This document shows positions 51,878 to 61,574 of a stretch of DNA of 64,000 nucleotides, in pieces (position 1 is the stretch's first letter; the number at the start of each line of letters is the position of its first letter). The DNA is taken from NCBI RefSeq assembly GCF_002127265.1, contig NZ_NFUU01000001.1:2178040-2242039 (forward strand), in the 5' to 3' direction. The notes under the pieces are model-generated. The model was not told the origin of the DNA. It saw only the letters and a list, made by a program, of their open reading frames with translations, and made no database searches. Position numbers and translations under genes: made by a program. This stretch comes from Hydrogenophaga sp. IBVHS1 (GTDB lineage Bacteria > Pseudomonadota > Gammaproteobacteria > Burkholderiales > Burkholderiaceae_C).

Positions 51878-52876
51878 ATGAAAAACACCTTGCGCGTGGC
51901 CCTGGCCGCGGTCGCCCTTTCCACCTCTGCGCTGGCCTCTGCACAGACCACGCTGCTCAACGTGTCGTACGACGTGGCGCGTGAGTTCTACAAGGACATC
52001 AACGTCGCCTTCGCCGCGAACTACAAGAAGTCCACCGGCAAAGACATCAAGGTCGACCAGTCGCACGCCGGCTCCAGCGCCCAGGCGCGTGCCGTGGCCG
52101 ATGGCCTCGAAGCCGACGTGGTGACCTTCAACACCACCACCGACGTGGACTTCCTCGCCGAGAAGGGGGTGGTTGCCAAGGACTGGCGCCAGAAGTTTGC
52201 GAACAACGCCGCGCCCACCACCTCGACCATGCTGTTCCTCGTGCGCAATGGCAACCCCAAAGGCATCAAGGACTGGGACGACCTCATCAAGCCCGGCGTG
52301 CAGGTGATCGTGGTGAATCCCAAGACCGGTGGCAATGGCCGCATGGCCTATCTGGCGGCGTGGGGTTACGTGCGCAGCAAGGGCGGAACCGACGCCGAAG
52401 CCGCCGAGTTCGTGAAGAAGCTCTACGCCAATGTGCCGGTGCTGGCGCGCGGCGGGCGCGACGCCACGGGCGTCTTCCTGCAGCGCAACATCGGCGACGT
52501 GCTCGTGACCTTCGAGTCCGAAGTGGTGTCGGTCGACAACGAGTTCGGCAAAGGCAAGGTAGACGCCGTGCATCCCAGCGCCTCCATCGTGGCCGAGAAT
52601 CCGGTGGCCATCGTCGAGCGCACGGTGAACAAGAAGGGAACGGCTGCAGAGGCCAAGGCTTACCTTGACTTTCTCTACAGCGCCGAAGGGCAGGAGATCG
52701 CCGCCAGGCACAACATCCGCCCGCGCAACGAGGCCGTGCTGAAAAAATACGCCACGGCTTTCAAGCCCATCAAGTTCTTCACCGTGGGCGACTACTTCGG
52801 TTCGCTGGCCGAAGCGCAAAAGGTGCACTTCAACGACGGCGGCCAGTTCGACAAGATCTACACCGTCGGCAAGTAA
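51878..52876 (+). CDS. sbp: Sulfate ABC transporter substrate-binding protein
   Basis: The periplasmic sulfate (or thiosulfate) receptor, 332 residues. It has the signal peptide MKNTLRVALAAVALSTSALASAQ, then VSYDVAREFYKDINVAFAANYK, the ligand-loop region QSHAGSSAQARAVADGLEADVVT, and NPKTGGNGRMAYLAAW. The sbp/cysP order at the head of cysTWA is standard. Sbp and CysP are hard to tell apart by eye. Confidence 0.95.
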   Translation: MKNTLRVALAAVALSTSALASAQTTLLNVSYDVAREFYKDINVAFAANYKKSTGKDIKVDQSHAGSSAQARAVADGLEADVVTFNTTTDVDFLAEKGVVAKDWRQKFANNAAPTTSTMLFLVRNGNPKGIKDWDDLIKPGVQVIVVNPKTGGNGRMAYLAAWGYVRSKGGTDAEAAEFVKKLYANVPVLARGGRDATGVFLQRNIGDVLVTFESEVVSVDNEFGKGKVDAVHPSASIVAENPVAIVERTVNKKGTAAEAKAYLDFLYSAEGQEIAARHNIRPRNEAVLKKYATAFKPIKFFTVGDYFGSLAEAQKVHFNDGGQFDKIYTVGK

Positions 52877-52879
52877 GCC

Positions 52880-53782
52880 ATGGCTCCCGTTCCTTCCGCC
52901 GTGCTGGCGGGTGCCGCGCCTGGCCCGCTGCCTTTCGTGGTGGCCAGCAGGCGACCCACCCGCCGCGTGCTGCCGGGCTTCAACATCACGCTCGGCTTCA
53001 CGGTGTTCTACCTGAGCCTGATCGTGCTGATCCCGCTCTCGGCGCTGTTCTTCAAGACCTTCACACTCACCTGGCCGCAGTTCTGGGAAGCAGTCACTGC
53101 ACCGCGTGTGCTGGCTTCCTACAAGCTGACCTTCGGCGCTTCGCTCATCGCCGCCACGGTCAACGCAGTCTTTGGCCTGCTGGTGGCCTGGGTGCTGGTG
53201 CGCTACAGCTTTCCGGGCAAGAAGATCGTCGATGCGCTGGTTGATCTGCCGTTTGCACTGCCCACCGCCGTGGCCGGCATTTCGCTCACCGCGCTGCTGG
53301 CAGGCAACGGCTGGATCGGGCAGTTCACCGAGCCGCTGGGCATCACGCTCGCCTTCAACCCCAATGGCGTGGTGATCGCGCTCATCTTCATCGGCCTGCC
53401 CTTCGTGGTGCGCACGGTGCAGCCAGTGCTGGAAGATTCGGAGAAAGAGCTCGAGGAAGCCGCCACGTGTCTGGGCGCCACGCGCTGGCAGACTTTCTGG
53501 CGTGTGATCTTCCCCAGCATTGCACCCGCCCTGCTCACCGGTTTTGCCATGGCGTTCGCGCGTGCCGTGGGTGAATACGGTTCGGTGATCTTCATCGCCG
53601 GCAACATGCCCATGGTGTCCGAGATCACTCCGCTCATCATCATCAGCAAGCTCGAACAGTACGACTACGCCGGCGCCACCGCCGTGGCACTGGTCATGCT
53701 GCTGTTCTCGTTCGTGCTGCTGCTGCTCATCAACGGGCTGCAGGCCTGGCAACGCCAGCGCTCTGGCGGAGGCATGCAATGA
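52880..53782 (+). CDS. cysT: Sulfate ABC transporter permease CysT
   Basis: A 300-residue inner-membrane subunit with six core helices. Features are [41 protein letters not shown] and the EAA loop [23 protein letters not shown]. It begins 3 nt after sbp and overlaps cysW by 4 nt. The [11 protein letters not shown] extension before the first helix is somewhat long. Confidence 0.95.
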   Translation: MAPVPSAVLAGAAPGPLPFVVASRRPTRRVLPGFNITLGFTVFYLSLIVLIPLSALFFKTFTLTWPQFWEAVTAPRVLASYKLTFGASLIAATVNAVFGLLVAWVLVRYSFPGKKIVDALVDLPFALPTAVAGISLTALLAGNGWIGQFTEPLGITLAFNPNGVVIALIFIGLPFVVRTVQPVLEDSEKELEEAATCLGATRWQTFWRVIFPSIAPALLTGFAMAFARAVGEYGSVIFIAGNMPMVSEITPLIIISKLEQYDYAGATAVALVMLLFSFVLLLLINGLQAWQRQRSGGGMQ

Positions 53783-54675
53783 GCACGCCCCTGAATTCAG
53801 CACGCACCGAGGCGGCCTGGGTGCGCCGCACGCTGATCGGCGTGGCGCTGGTCTTCATGTTCCTGTTCCTGGTGCTGCCGCTGGCCGCGGTGTTCACCGA
53901 AGCACTTCGCAAAGGGCTGGACGCCTACCTGGAAGCGCTCAGGGACCCGGACGCCTGGTCCGCTATCCGCCTCACGTTCTTCACCGCGCTGGTCGCCGTT
54001 CCGTTGAACCTGGTGTTCGGCGTGGCCGCAGCCTGGGCGGTGGCCAAGTACGAGTTCCGGGGCAAGTCGTTCCTGACCACGCTGATCGACCTGCCGTTTT
54101 CGGTCTCGCCCGTGGTGGCGGGCCTGATCTACGTGCTGGTGTTCGGCGCGCAGGGCTGGCTGGGGCCTTGGCTCGCCGAGCACGACATCAAAATCGTGTT
54201 CGCCGTGCCCGGCATCATCCTCGCCACGATCTTCGTCACCTTCCCCTTCATCGCACGCGAGCTCATTCCGCTGATGCAGGCACAAGGCAACGACGAAGAG
54301 CAGGCCGCCATCGTGCTGGGCGCCACGGGCTGGCAGACCTTCTGGTACGTCACGCTGCCCAACATCAAATGGGGCTTGATCTACGGCGTGATCCTGTGCA
54401 ACGCACGCGCCATGGGCGAGTTCGGCGCGGTCTCGGTGGTCTCGGGTCACATCCGCGGCCAGACCAACACCATGCCGCTGCACGTGGAAATTCTTTACAA
54501 CGAATACCAGTCGGTGGCTGCGTTTGCCGTGGCCTCACTGCTGGCGCTGCTGGCCCTGGTCACGTTGGTGATCAAGTCGGTGGCCGAATGGAAGATGGAA
54601 CGCGAAATGAAAGCGTTGGCAGAACTCCCGCCGGAACGGCCCACCCCACTCACCCCCTTGGGACAACCGTCATGA
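53779..54675 (+). CDS. cysW: Sulfate ABC transporter permease CysW
   Basis: A 298-residue second permease subunit. It carries the family markers [62 protein letters not shown] and the [15 protein letters not shown] block. It overlaps cysT and cysA by 4 nt each, so the permease genes and ATPase are translationally coupled. Confidence 0.95.
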   Translation: MSTPLNSARTEAAWVRRTLIGVALVFMFLFLVLPLAAVFTEALRKGLDAYLEALRDPDAWSAIRLTFFTALVAVPLNLVFGVAAAWAVAKYEFRGKSFLTTLIDLPFSVSPVVAGLIYVLVFGAQGWLGPWLAEHDIKIVFAVPGIILATIFVTFPFIARELIPLMQAQGNDEEQAAIVLGATGWQTFWYVTLPNIKWGLIYGVILCNARAMGEFGAVSVVSGHIRGQTNTMPLHVEILYNEYQSVAAFAVASLLALLALVTLVIKSVAEWKMEREMKALAELPPERPTPLTPLGQPS

Positions 54676-55760
54676 GCATTGAAATCCGCGACATCAACAA
54701 ACACTTCGGCACCTTCCAGGCGCTGAAGAACGTCAACCTCGACATCCACTCCGGCGAACTGCTGGCCTTGCTGGGTCCCTCGGGTTGCGGCAAGACCACG
54801 TTGCTGCGAATCATTGCGGGGCTGGAGACGCCGGACACCGGCAGCATCCTCTTCGCTGGCGAGGACACCACCGACGTGCATGTGCGCGAGCGCAACGTGG
54901 GCTTCGTGTTTCAGCACTACGCGCTGTTCCGCCACATGACGGTGTTCGAGAACGTGGCCTTCGGCCTGCGCGTGAAACCGCGCGGCGAGCGCCCCAGCGA
55001 TGCGCAGATCAAGACCAGGGTGCTCGATCTGCTCAAGCTGGTGCAGCTCGACTGGCTGGCCGACCGTTACCCCTCGCAGCTCTCCGGTGGCCAGCGCCAG
55101 CGCATTGCTCTCGCGCGTGCTCTCGCCGTGGAACCCAAGGTGCTGCTGCTCGACGAACCTTTCGGCGCGCTCGACGCCAAGGTGCGCAAGGAACTGCGCC
55201 GCTGGCTGCGCCGACTGCACGACGAGCTGCACGTGACCAGCGTGTTCGTCACGCACGACCAGGAAGAAGCACTGGAAGTGGCCGACCGCGTGGTGCTGAT
55301 GAACCAGGGCCAGGTGGAGCAGATCGGTGCGCCGCAGGAAGTGTGGGAACACCCCGCCAGCCCGTTCGTGTACGGCTTCCTGGGCGACGTGAACCTGTTC
55401 CATGGCCGCGCGAACGAAGGTCTGCTCCACCTGGACGGCGTGTCGATCGACTCGCCCGAACACGCCGGTGCGCGCGACGCGAAGGCTTTTGCCTACGTGC
55501 GCCCGCACGACCTGGAGGTGCAGCGCTACGCGGCGGGCCTGCCCGGCATCGTGGCCAGGCTGGACCGCGCGGTGGTGGTGGGCCCGATTGCGCGCCTTGA
55601 ATTGCTGCCGGTGGATGCACAGGCCCCAGGCGGACACGATCCATTGATCGAGGCCCGCATGTCGTCTGATCGATTCAAGGAACTGGGCTTCAAAGAAGGT
55701 GACACGCTGGTGGTCTCGCCCAAGAAGGCTCGGGTGTTCCTGCAAGCGCAGCCCGCCTGA
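54672..55760 (+). CDS. cysA: Sulfate/thiosulfate import ATP-binding protein CysA
   Basis: A 362-residue ATPase of the sulfate importer. Walker A is GPSGCGKTT, the Q-loop [23 protein letters not shown] is diagnostic of CysA, the signature is [15 protein letters not shown], Walker B is [12 protein letters not shown] and the H-loop [14 protein letters not shown]-terminal TOBE-like domain follows. The start [12 protein letters not shown] overlaps cysW by 4 nt; the frame is open much further upstream but only by chance. Confidence 0.97.
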   Translation: MSIEIRDINKHFGTFQALKNVNLDIHSGELLALLGPSGCGKTTLLRIIAGLETPDTGSILFAGEDTTDVHVRERNVGFVFQHYALFRHMTVFENVAFGLRVKPRGERPSDAQIKTRVLDLLKLVQLDWLADRYPSQLSGGQRQRIALARALAVEPKVLLLDEPFGALDAKVRKELRRWLRRLHDELHVTSVFVTHDQEEALEVADRVVLMNQGQVEQIGAPQEVWEHPASPFVYGFLGDVNLFHGRANEGLLHLDGVSIDSPEHAGARDAKAFAYVRPHDLEVQRYAAGLPGIVARLDRAVVVGPIARLELLPVDAQAPGGHDPLIEARMSSDRFKELGFKEGDTLVVSPKKARVFLQAQPA

Positions 55761-55779
55761 GCCGGCCGTGCGCTGCCGG

Positions 55780-55823
55780 TGCGTTCCTGATGCGTTCCTG
55801 ATGCCGGGTGTGCTACGTTGCGG
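55780..55823 (+). promoter_or_regulatory. Tandem 11-bp repeats and promoter-like block before kdpDE
   Basis: TGCGTTCCTGA occurs twice head-to-tail (55780-55790 and 55791-55801). After 10 nt comes GCTACGTTGCGG (55812-55823), and the kinase ATG follows 3 nt later. The same repeat, the same 10-nt gap and nearly the same block (GCTACGCTGCGG) precede kup. It is a candidate KdpE site with a TACGTT-type -10 element. Confidence 0.6.
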
Positions 55824-55826
55824 GCC

Positions 55827-57350
55827 ATGACGCCCCCGCCTGAATCACAGCCCGACAACGGACCGCCTTCGCCCCGCTGGCCAGGCGCCCTGGTGTGGGT
55901 ACTGGCCGCCCTGGCCATGCTGTCGCTGCAGCCCGTGCTGGACCTCGCCAATCTCGCGCTGCTGCTGGTGCTGGCCGCGGCGCTTGCCGCGCTGTGGCTT
56001 CCACCGGTGTTGTCGATGGCGGCTTGCGCGGTGGCGGTGCTGGGCTTCAATTTCCTCTTTGTGCCGCCGCTGCGCACCTTCACGGTCGATCTCCACCAGC
56101 ATGCGCTGCTCCTGCTCACCATGCTCTCGGTGAGCTGGATGGTGGCCCTGCTCATGGCGCGCCAGCGCCGCCTGGCCGAAGCCGAGCGGCTGCTCGCCAG
56201 GCGCGCACGGCAACTGCAGGATTTTGGCGAGGTGCTGCGCGATGCCGACGACCCGCGCGAGCGCGCCCCGGAACTGCAGGCGGCGCTGGCGGCGCTGGTG
56301 CATCGGCCTGTCACGCTGCTGCTGCAGGGGGCGGAAGTCCAACGCATCGGCGAGTGCACCAACGACGAAATGGAGGGCCTGTTGACCTGCCAGCGGCAAG
56401 GCCAGGCCATGGGCCCGGGCACCGGCCGCCATGAGGAACAGGCCGCCTGGTACCTGCCGTTGCGAGGGCGGCGCGCCGGCCTGGGCGCAGCCCTGCTGCC
56501 GCTCGACGCCCTGCCCTCGGCAGACGCCACCTTGCGCGCCCACGCCCAGGCGCTGTGCGATCAGATGGGGCTGGCGCTGGAGCGCGCTGCCGCCACACAG
56601 GCGGCCACCGCCGCGCGCGAGGAAGCCGGCACGCAACGCCTGCGCAACACCTTGCTGGCCGCCATCTCGCACGACTACCGCACACCGCTGGCTACCATTC
56701 TGGGTGCCGCTTCGTCGCTGCACGACCAGGCCGAACGGCTCGCACCGGAACAGCGCCAGCGCCTGGCCGCCACCATCATCGACGAGGCTGGTCAGCTCGG
56801 TCGCATCACCGACAACACCTTGCAGCTGGCACGGCTGGATCAGCCCGCGCTGGCCCTGCACCTCGACTGGGAGTCGGCCGAGGAGATCGTGGGCACGGTG
56901 CTGCGCCGCACACGCCAGCGCCACCCGGCCCGACAGATCAAGGCCAGCGTGCAGGCGGGTCTGCCGCTGCTGCGCTGCGACGCCGTGCTGCTGGTTCAAT
57001 TGCTCGACAACCTGGTGGACAACGCGCTCAAGCACGGGGGTGATGCGACCCCGGTGGAGATCGTGGTGACCCGGGAAGCAGCCCACGTGCGCATGGCGGT
57101 GCGCGACCATGGCCCCGGCATCGCGCCCGCATGGCGCGAGCGCGTGTTCGACGCCTTCCAGCGCGGGGATTCCGCCACCGATGCACCACCCCGGCGCGGC
57201 GCCGGTGTGGGCCTGGCGCTGTGCCGCCTGATTGCGCGCGCGCATGGCGGCGAACTGGTGCTGCGCGAACGCGACGGCGGTGGCAGCAGCTTCGAGTGCA
57301 CCTTGCCGGCGCTGGACACGCAAGCCACTGCTGTGGAGGCCCCGCCATGA
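55827..57350 (+). CDS. kdpD: KdpD-type sensor histidine kinase lacking the N-terminal KdpD/Usp domains
   Basis: A 507-residue kinase corresponding to the C-terminal half of KdpD. It has four membrane helices (about 22-110, DUF4118-like, with FNFLFVPPLRTFTV), then a GAF-like domain (DFGEVLRDADDPRERAPELQAAL and on). HisKA follows with His282 in AAISHDYRTPLATILGAASSLHDQ. The ATPase domain has LDNLVDNALKHGG, RDHGPGIAPAWRE and GAGVGLALCRLIARAHGG. Full KdpD is about 900 residues; the cytoplasmic sensor half is absent. No kdpFABC genes are adjacent; kup follows kdpE. It overlaps kdpE by 4 nt. Confidence 0.9.
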   Translation: MTPPPESQPDNGPPSPRWPGALVWVLAALAMLSLQPVLDLANLALLLVLAAALAALWLPPVLSMAACAVAVLGFNFLFVPPLRTFTVDLHQHALLLLTMLSVSWMVALLMARQRRLAEAERLLARRARQLQDFGEVLRDADDPRERAPELQAALAALVHRPVTLLLQGAEVQRIGECTNDEMEGLLTCQRQGQAMGPGTGRHEEQAAWYLPLRGRRAGLGAALLPLDALPSADATLRAHAQALCDQMGLALERAAATQAATAAREEAGTQRLRNTLLAAISHDYRTPLATILGAASSLHDQAERLAPEQRQRLAATIIDEAGQLGRITDNTLQLARLDQPALALHLDWESAEEIVGTVLRRTRQRHPARQIKASVQAGLPLLRCDAVLLVQLLDNLVDNALKHGGDATPVEIVVTREAAHVRMAVRDHGPGIAPAWRERVFDAFQRGDSATDAPPRRGAGVGLALCRLIARAHGGELVLRERDGGGSSFECTLPALDTQATAVEAPP

Positions 57351-58051
57351 GCTTGCGCGTGCTGCTGGTGGAGGACGACCGCGAACTTCGCGCCACCCTG
57401 AGCGAATCGCTCCGGGTCGAAGGCTATGAAGTGCTGGCTGCGGCCAGCCTGGCCGACGCGCGCGCCCTGCTCGCCAACGCGGGCCCACAAGGCGGCATCC
57501 ACATCGTGCTGCTCGACCTGGGCCTGCCGGACGGCGACGGCGAAACGCTGCTGGCTGCGCTGCGCCAGGGACGCGGCGTGCCCGTGATCGTGATCTCTGC
57601 GCGCGAGACCGAAGACCCGAAGATCCGCCTGCTCGACGCGGGTGCAGACGACTACCTGGTGAAACCCTTCCCACTGGGTGAATTGCTCGCGCGCATGCGC
57701 GTGGCCTTGCGGCACCGGGGCACCGCCATGCAGGCAGCGGTGACGCAGTTCCGGCAAGGCGACCTGCTGGTTGACCTGCGCGCGCACCGTGTGCAGCGCG
57801 GTGGTGAAGACGTGCACCTCACGCCCACCGAATTCAAGCTGCTGGCGCGGCTGGTGCGCAGCGCCGGCCAGGTGGTGACGCACCGGCAGCTGCTGGCCGA
57901 CGTGTGGGGGGCGGAGTTCACCGAGCACACGCACTACCTGCGCCTGTACATGGGGCAGTTGCGCGCCAAGCTGGAGGCCGATGCGGCCGACCCGCAACGT
58001 CTGTTGACCGAACCCGGTGTGGGCTACCGCCTCGTGGAGGGCGAAGACTGA
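57347..58051 (+). CDS. kdpE: KdpE-type response regulator
   Basis: A 234-residue OmpR/PhoB-family regulator. The receiver has E9/D10/D11, phospho-acceptor Asp57 in IVLLDLGLPDGDG, and the Lys in YLVKPFPLGELLARMRVALR. The winged helix ends in EHTHYLRLYMGQLRAKLEAD and LLTEPGVGYRL, the KdpE-style C-terminus. The start MSLRVLLVEDD overlaps the kinase gene by 4 nt. Its likely target in this window is kup, on the basis of the shared upstream repeat. Confidence 0.93.
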   Translation: MSLRVLLVEDDRELRATLSESLRVEGYEVLAAASLADARALLANAGPQGGIHIVLLDLGLPDGDGETLLAALRQGRGVPVIVISARETEDPKIRLLDAGADDYLVKPFPLGELLARMRVALRHRGTAMQAAVTQFRQGDLLVDLRAHRVQRGGEDVHLTPTEFKLLARLVRSAGQVVTHRQLLADVWGAEFTEHTHYLRLYMGQLRAKLEADAADPQRLLTEPGVGYRLVEGED

Positions 58052-58071
58052 CGAGCCGGCCCGGATCCTTA

Positions 58072-58104
58072 TGCGTTCCTGATGCTCCCATCGCTACGCT
58101 GCGG
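58072..58104 (+). promoter_or_regulatory. Repeat and promoter-like block before kup, matching the kdpDE region
   Basis: TGCGTTCCTGA (58072-58082), 10 nt, then GCTACGCTGCGG (58093-58104). This reproduces the arrangement upstream of kdpDE with identical spacing. A degraded first repeat (GGATCCTTA) lies directly before it. The ATG of kup is 26 nt further on. Confidence 0.6.
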
Positions 58105-58130
58105 CTCCTCTCCACTTCGTCTGTCTTTTC

Positions 58131-60044
58131 ATGCCTGCGACCGTTTCCACGCTCAATGCCGAGCTGCCTTCAAACGCCCTGCGCCGTCAGGGCACCGCCG
58201 CCCTCACGCTGGGCGCCATTGGTGTGGTGTATGGCGACATCGGCACCAGCCCGCTCTACACCGTCAAGGAAATCTTTGCGCCCACCACCGGCGTGGCGCT
58301 GAATGCCACCAACCTGATCGGCGCGGTCTCGGTGATTTTCTGGGCGCTCATGCTGGTGGTCACGCTCAAGTACGTCACCCTGATCCTGCGGGCCGACAAC
58401 CGCGGTGAAGGGGGAGGTCTTGCGCTCACCGCCCTGGCCGCCCAGGCGGTGCGCTCACGCCCGGCCCTGCGCCGCGTGCTGCTGCTGCTCGGCGTGTTCG
58501 GCGCCACGCTGTTCTATGGCGACAGCGTGATCACGCCGGCCATCTCGGTGCTGGGTGCCATGGAAGGGCTGCAACTCGTCGCGCCCGGGCTCGCGCCCTA
58601 CGTGATCCCCATCACCGTGGCGATCGTGCTCGGCCTGTTTGCCGTTCAGCGCTTCGGCACCGGCCTCGTGGGGAAAATGTTTGGCCCGATCATCGTGCTC
58701 TGGTTCGTCACGCTCGGTGCCATCGGCATCGTGCACATCATCGACCAGCCGGCCATCCTGAGTGCACTCAATCCGGTGCACGCCTGGAATTTCCTCATGG
58801 AGCGCGGCTGGAAAGTGTTCGCCGCGGTGGGCGCCATCGTGCTCGCGCTCACCGGTGCAGAAGCGCTCTACGCCGACATGGGCCACTTCGGCCGTAAACC
58901 GATCCAGCTCGCGTGGACCGGCCTGGTGCTGCCCGGCCTGGCGATCAACTACATGGGCCAGGGGGCGTTGCTGATGGGCGACCCCACCGCCATCGAAAAC
59001 CCGTTCTACCGCCTGTTCCCCGAAGCCTGGGTGCTGCCCGCGCTGGTGCTGGCCACGATGGCGGCCATCATCGCCTCGCAGGCCGTGATCTCCGGCGCGT
59101 ACTCCATGACCAAACAGGCCATCCAGCTCGGCTTTCTGCCGCGCATGACGATCCGCTACACCTCCGCGCGTGAAGCCGGTCAGATCTACATACCCGCCGT
59201 CAACTGGGCGCTCATGGCCGGTGTGGTGGCTGCGGTGGTGGGCTTCGGCAGCTCTTCGGCGCTGGCGGGCGCCTACGGTATTGCCGTCACGCTCACGATG
59301 ATGATCACCACAGTGCTCACCTATTTCGTCGTCAGCGAAGGCTGGCGCCTGCCCCGGCCTCTGGCGGTTGGCGCCACGGTGTTTTTCCTTGCCATCGACG
59401 CCCTGCTGGTGGCGGGCTGCGCCATCAAGTTTTTTGACGGCGGCTGGTTTCCGCTGGCGCTTGGCCTGCTGCTCTTTGGTGTGATGAGCACCTGGTCGCG
59501 CGGACGTGGCATCGTGCTGGACAGCATCCGCAGCGATGGCCTGGAGCTGCAGCCCTTCATCGACAGCCTCGATCCCGCCACCATGCGGCGCGCCTCGCGC
59601 ACCGCGGTGTACCCCGTGGCCGACCCCACCACCGTGCCACAGGCGCTGCTGCACAACCTCAAGCACAACGAAGTGCTGCACGAGCGCAACGTGATCCTTA
59701 CCGTGGTGTTTCGCGAGGTGCCCTGGGTGCCGATGGACGAACGGGTGGAGGTGCAGCCCTTGGGCCACGGCTTCTGGCGCGTCACGTTGTATTTCGGTTT
59801 CATGAACACACCTGATGTGCCCAAGGCACTCACGCTGACCGAATCACACGGCTTGCGCGTGCCGGTGTTCGAGACCAGCTATTTCCTGAGTCGAGAAACC
59901 GTGGTGCCGACGCCGGGCAGCGGCATGTCGGCATGGCGCGAACACCTGTTTGCGGCCATGAGCCGCAACGCGGGGGGTGTGGTCGACTATTTCCGCCTGC
60001 CCGGCAACGCGGTGGTCGAACTCGGAACGCGGGTCAACATCTAG
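58131..60044 (+). CDS. kup: Low-affinity potassium transporter Kup
   Basis: A 637-residue K+/H+ symporter of the KUP family. The N-terminal block [23 protein letters not shown] is diagnostic. Further markers are [69 protein letters not shown] and the cytosolic C-terminal domain ending [21 protein letters not shown]. About 12 helices are predicted. It follows kdpE by 79 nt and shares its regulatory repeat. Confidence 0.97.
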   Translation: MPATVSTLNAELPSNALRRQGTAALTLGAIGVVYGDIGTSPLYTVKEIFAPTTGVALNATNLIGAVSVIFWALMLVVTLKYVTLILRADNRGEGGGLALTALAAQAVRSRPALRRVLLLLGVFGATLFYGDSVITPAISVLGAMEGLQLVAPGLAPYVIPITVAIVLGLFAVQRFGTGLVGKMFGPIIVLWFVTLGAIGIVHIIDQPAILSALNPVHAWNFLMERGWKVFAAVGAIVLALTGAEALYADMGHFGRKPIQLAWTGLVLPGLAINYMGQGALLMGDPTAIENPFYRLFPEAWVLPALVLATMAAIIASQAVISGAYSMTKQAIQLGFLPRMTIRYTSAREAGQIYIPAVNWALMAGVVAAVVGFGSSSALAGAYGIAVTLTMMITTVLTYFVVSEGWRLPRPLAVGATVFFLAIDALLVAGCAIKFFDGGWFPLALGLLLFGVMSTWSRGRGIVLDSIRSDGLELQPFIDSLDPATMRRASRTAVYPVADPTTVPQALLHNLKHNEVLHERNVILTVVFREVPWVPMDERVEVQPLGHGFWRVTLYFGFMNTPDVPKALTLTESHGLRVPVFETSYFLSRETVVPTPGSGMSAWREHLFAAMSRNAGGVVDYFRLPGNAVVELGTRVNI

Positions 60045-60048
60045 GCGT

Positions 60049-60279
60049 CTACGCAGCGAGCTTGATCTTGCCCTCGGCGACGAAGCGCTTGAAATCGTTC
60101 AGGGGAATCGCGGTAGAGCCCCGTGTGCCTTCGTCTTCCCAGCTCAGGGTCACGTCGTTCAGCCCGGTCTGGACCTTCACAGCTCCGGGCCGGATGACGA
60201 GGTTCGCACCGTCGCCTTCGCGGTATTCAACCTTGCCAACAATCTGTGCGCTCTGGGCCTTGGGTGAAGCTTGTGTCAT
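60049..60279 (-). CDS. Small conserved protein, paralogue of the one at 61239
   Basis: A 76-residue acidic protein, start MTQASPKAQ. Its body follows the pattern IVGKVE-Y-REG-GAN-L-VIRPG, then TGLNDVTLSWEDE, then IPLNDFKRFVAEGKIKL. The gene at 61239 encodes the same pattern with about 55-60 percent identity by eye. The two flank a Crp/Fnr regulator on the same strand. I do not recognise the family; a small regulatory or sensor protein is possible. Confidence 0.75.
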   Translation of the reverse strand: MTQASPKAQSAQIVGKVEYREGDGANLVIRPGAVKVQTGLNDVTLSWEDEGTRGSTAIPLNDFKRFVAEGKIKLAA

Positions 60280-60296
60280 GGGGTTACCGGGTAAGT

Positions 60297-61094
60297 TCAA
60301 GCAGTGAGGAGACGGCGCGCACCGGCCAGGGCGGGTTGCCCGTGGCCGATATCGCGGTAGGGGTGGTGGCGGGAGATACCGTGGTCGCAAGCCAGCTTGT
60401 CGTAGGCCCGGCGCACCACGCTGTAGCACTCGCAGGTGCGGCTCTCCAGCGCCTCGCGGTCGAGAATGGAAATGTGGCCGCGGTGGTAGTCGATCACGCC
60501 GGCTTTCTGGAGCTTGAGCGCGCCATTGGTCACGCCTTCACGGCGCACACCCAGCAAGCTGGCAATGCGTTCCTGCGTGATCTGCATGTCTGCGCTGTCC
60601 TGTCGGTCCAGGTGTTGCAGCAGCCAGCGGCAAAGCTGCTGGTCGAGCGCGTGGTGGCGGTTGCAGGCCGATGACTGCGCCATGTGCGTGAACAGCGCCT
60701 GCGTGTACGACAGCAGCTTCTGCATGAAGGCTGGTGAGCGGCGCGTGTGGTGCAGGACGGCCTGCGTGCTCATGCGGTAGGCCATGCCCGGGCGCTGCAC
60801 GATGGCTTCGCACAGGGCGGTGGTGTCACCCATGAAGGCGCACACGCCCACCATGCCTTCATTGCCGACCACCGCCACCTCTGAAGACGCGCCGTCTTCG
60901 AGTGAGGACACCAGCGATACGGTGGCGGTAGCCGGAAAGTACACATGCCGCACTTCGGTGCCCACCTGGTGCAAAACCGCGCCCGCGCGCAACTCTTCCC
61001 ACATCAGGTCGGGTTCCAGTTGCTGCCATTCGGCGCTCGCCATGGCGGCAAGCAATTGGTTCTTGCCCGGCAAGGAGGTGATCGTGGAGGTCAT
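60297..61094 (-). CDS. Crp/Fnr-family transcriptional regulator
   Basis: A 265-residue regulator. The N-terminal cyclic-nucleotide-binding-like domain (LHQVGTEVRHVYFPATATVSLVSSLEDGASSEVAVVGNEGMVGVCAFMG) lacks the PR(S/T)A cAMP pocket. The C-terminal helix-turn-helix is MQITQERIASLLGVRREGVTNGALKLQKAGVIDYHRGHISILD. The variant belongs to the large environmental Crp/Fnr group without Fe-S cysteines near the N-terminus. It lies between two small paralogues and is probably co-transcribed with the downstream one. Confidence 0.92.
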   Translation of the reverse strand: MTSTITSLPGKNQLLAAMASAEWQQLEPDLMWEELRAGAVLHQVGTEVRHVYFPATATVSLVSSLEDGASSEVAVVGNEGMVGVCAFMGDTTALCEAIVQRPGMAYRMSTQAVLHHTRRSPAFMQKLLSYTQALFTHMAQSSACNRHHALDQQLCRWLLQHLDRQDSADMQITQERIASLLGVRREGVTNGALKLQKAGVIDYHRGHISILDREALESRTCECYSVVRRAYDKLACDHGISRHHPYRDIGHGQPALAGARRLLTA

Positions 61095-61238
61095 GGCAGA
61101 GCCCTTTCAGCGTGGTCTTTCGTTTGGAACCACGTACAGGGCAAGCAGCGCTCCCGCTCCACCGGGGTGCTGTGAAAAGTCGGCCGGATGGCCACAACCG
61201 AAGTTGCGGCAAAAGTTACCGGTCAGATCCGCTGGCCT

Positions 61239-61451
61239 TCAGGCGTTGAGCGTGATCTTGCCTTCGTCGATGTAACGCGTGAAATCCACCAGGGGCATGG
61301 CGGCCGAGTTATGGGTCTCCTCTTCTTCCCAGCTCAGCGTGGCGTCGATCAGGCCCGTCTCCACGCTGACCGGCCCTGGGCGTATCACCATGTTGGGGCC
61401 CTCGCCCTCGCGGAACTCCACTTTTCCAACGATGTGTGCGGTGTGCGGCAT
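61239..61451 (-). CDS. Small conserved protein, paralogue of the one at 60049
   Basis: A 70-residue acidic protein, start MPHTAHIVGKVEFREG, with GGAATCC-like purines before it. It repeats the pattern of its neighbour: NMVIRPGPVSVETGL, ATLSWEEEE, MPLVDFTRYIDEGKITL. It lies upstream of the Crp/Fnr gene on the same strand. Function unknown. The conserved pattern in two copies argues that it is a real gene. Confidence 0.75.
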   Translation of the reverse strand: MPHTAHIVGKVEFREGEGPNMVIRPGPVSVETGLIDATLSWEEEETHNSAAMPLVDFTRYIDEGKITLNA

Positions 61452-61574
61452 GAGGATTCCTCCAGATGGTCAGGGGGGTTCAACGCCAGCGGCTGCTGGA
61501 GATTCATGCTACGGCCCCGCACCCGGCTGCGGGGGCAACCACCACGTAACACCCGCAACACGCGGATACAAAGC

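Noticed and set aside
51848-53803. A 651-codon open frame opposite sbp and cysT
   Set aside because: It is His/Gly/Asp-rich shadow sequence across two complete transporter genes.
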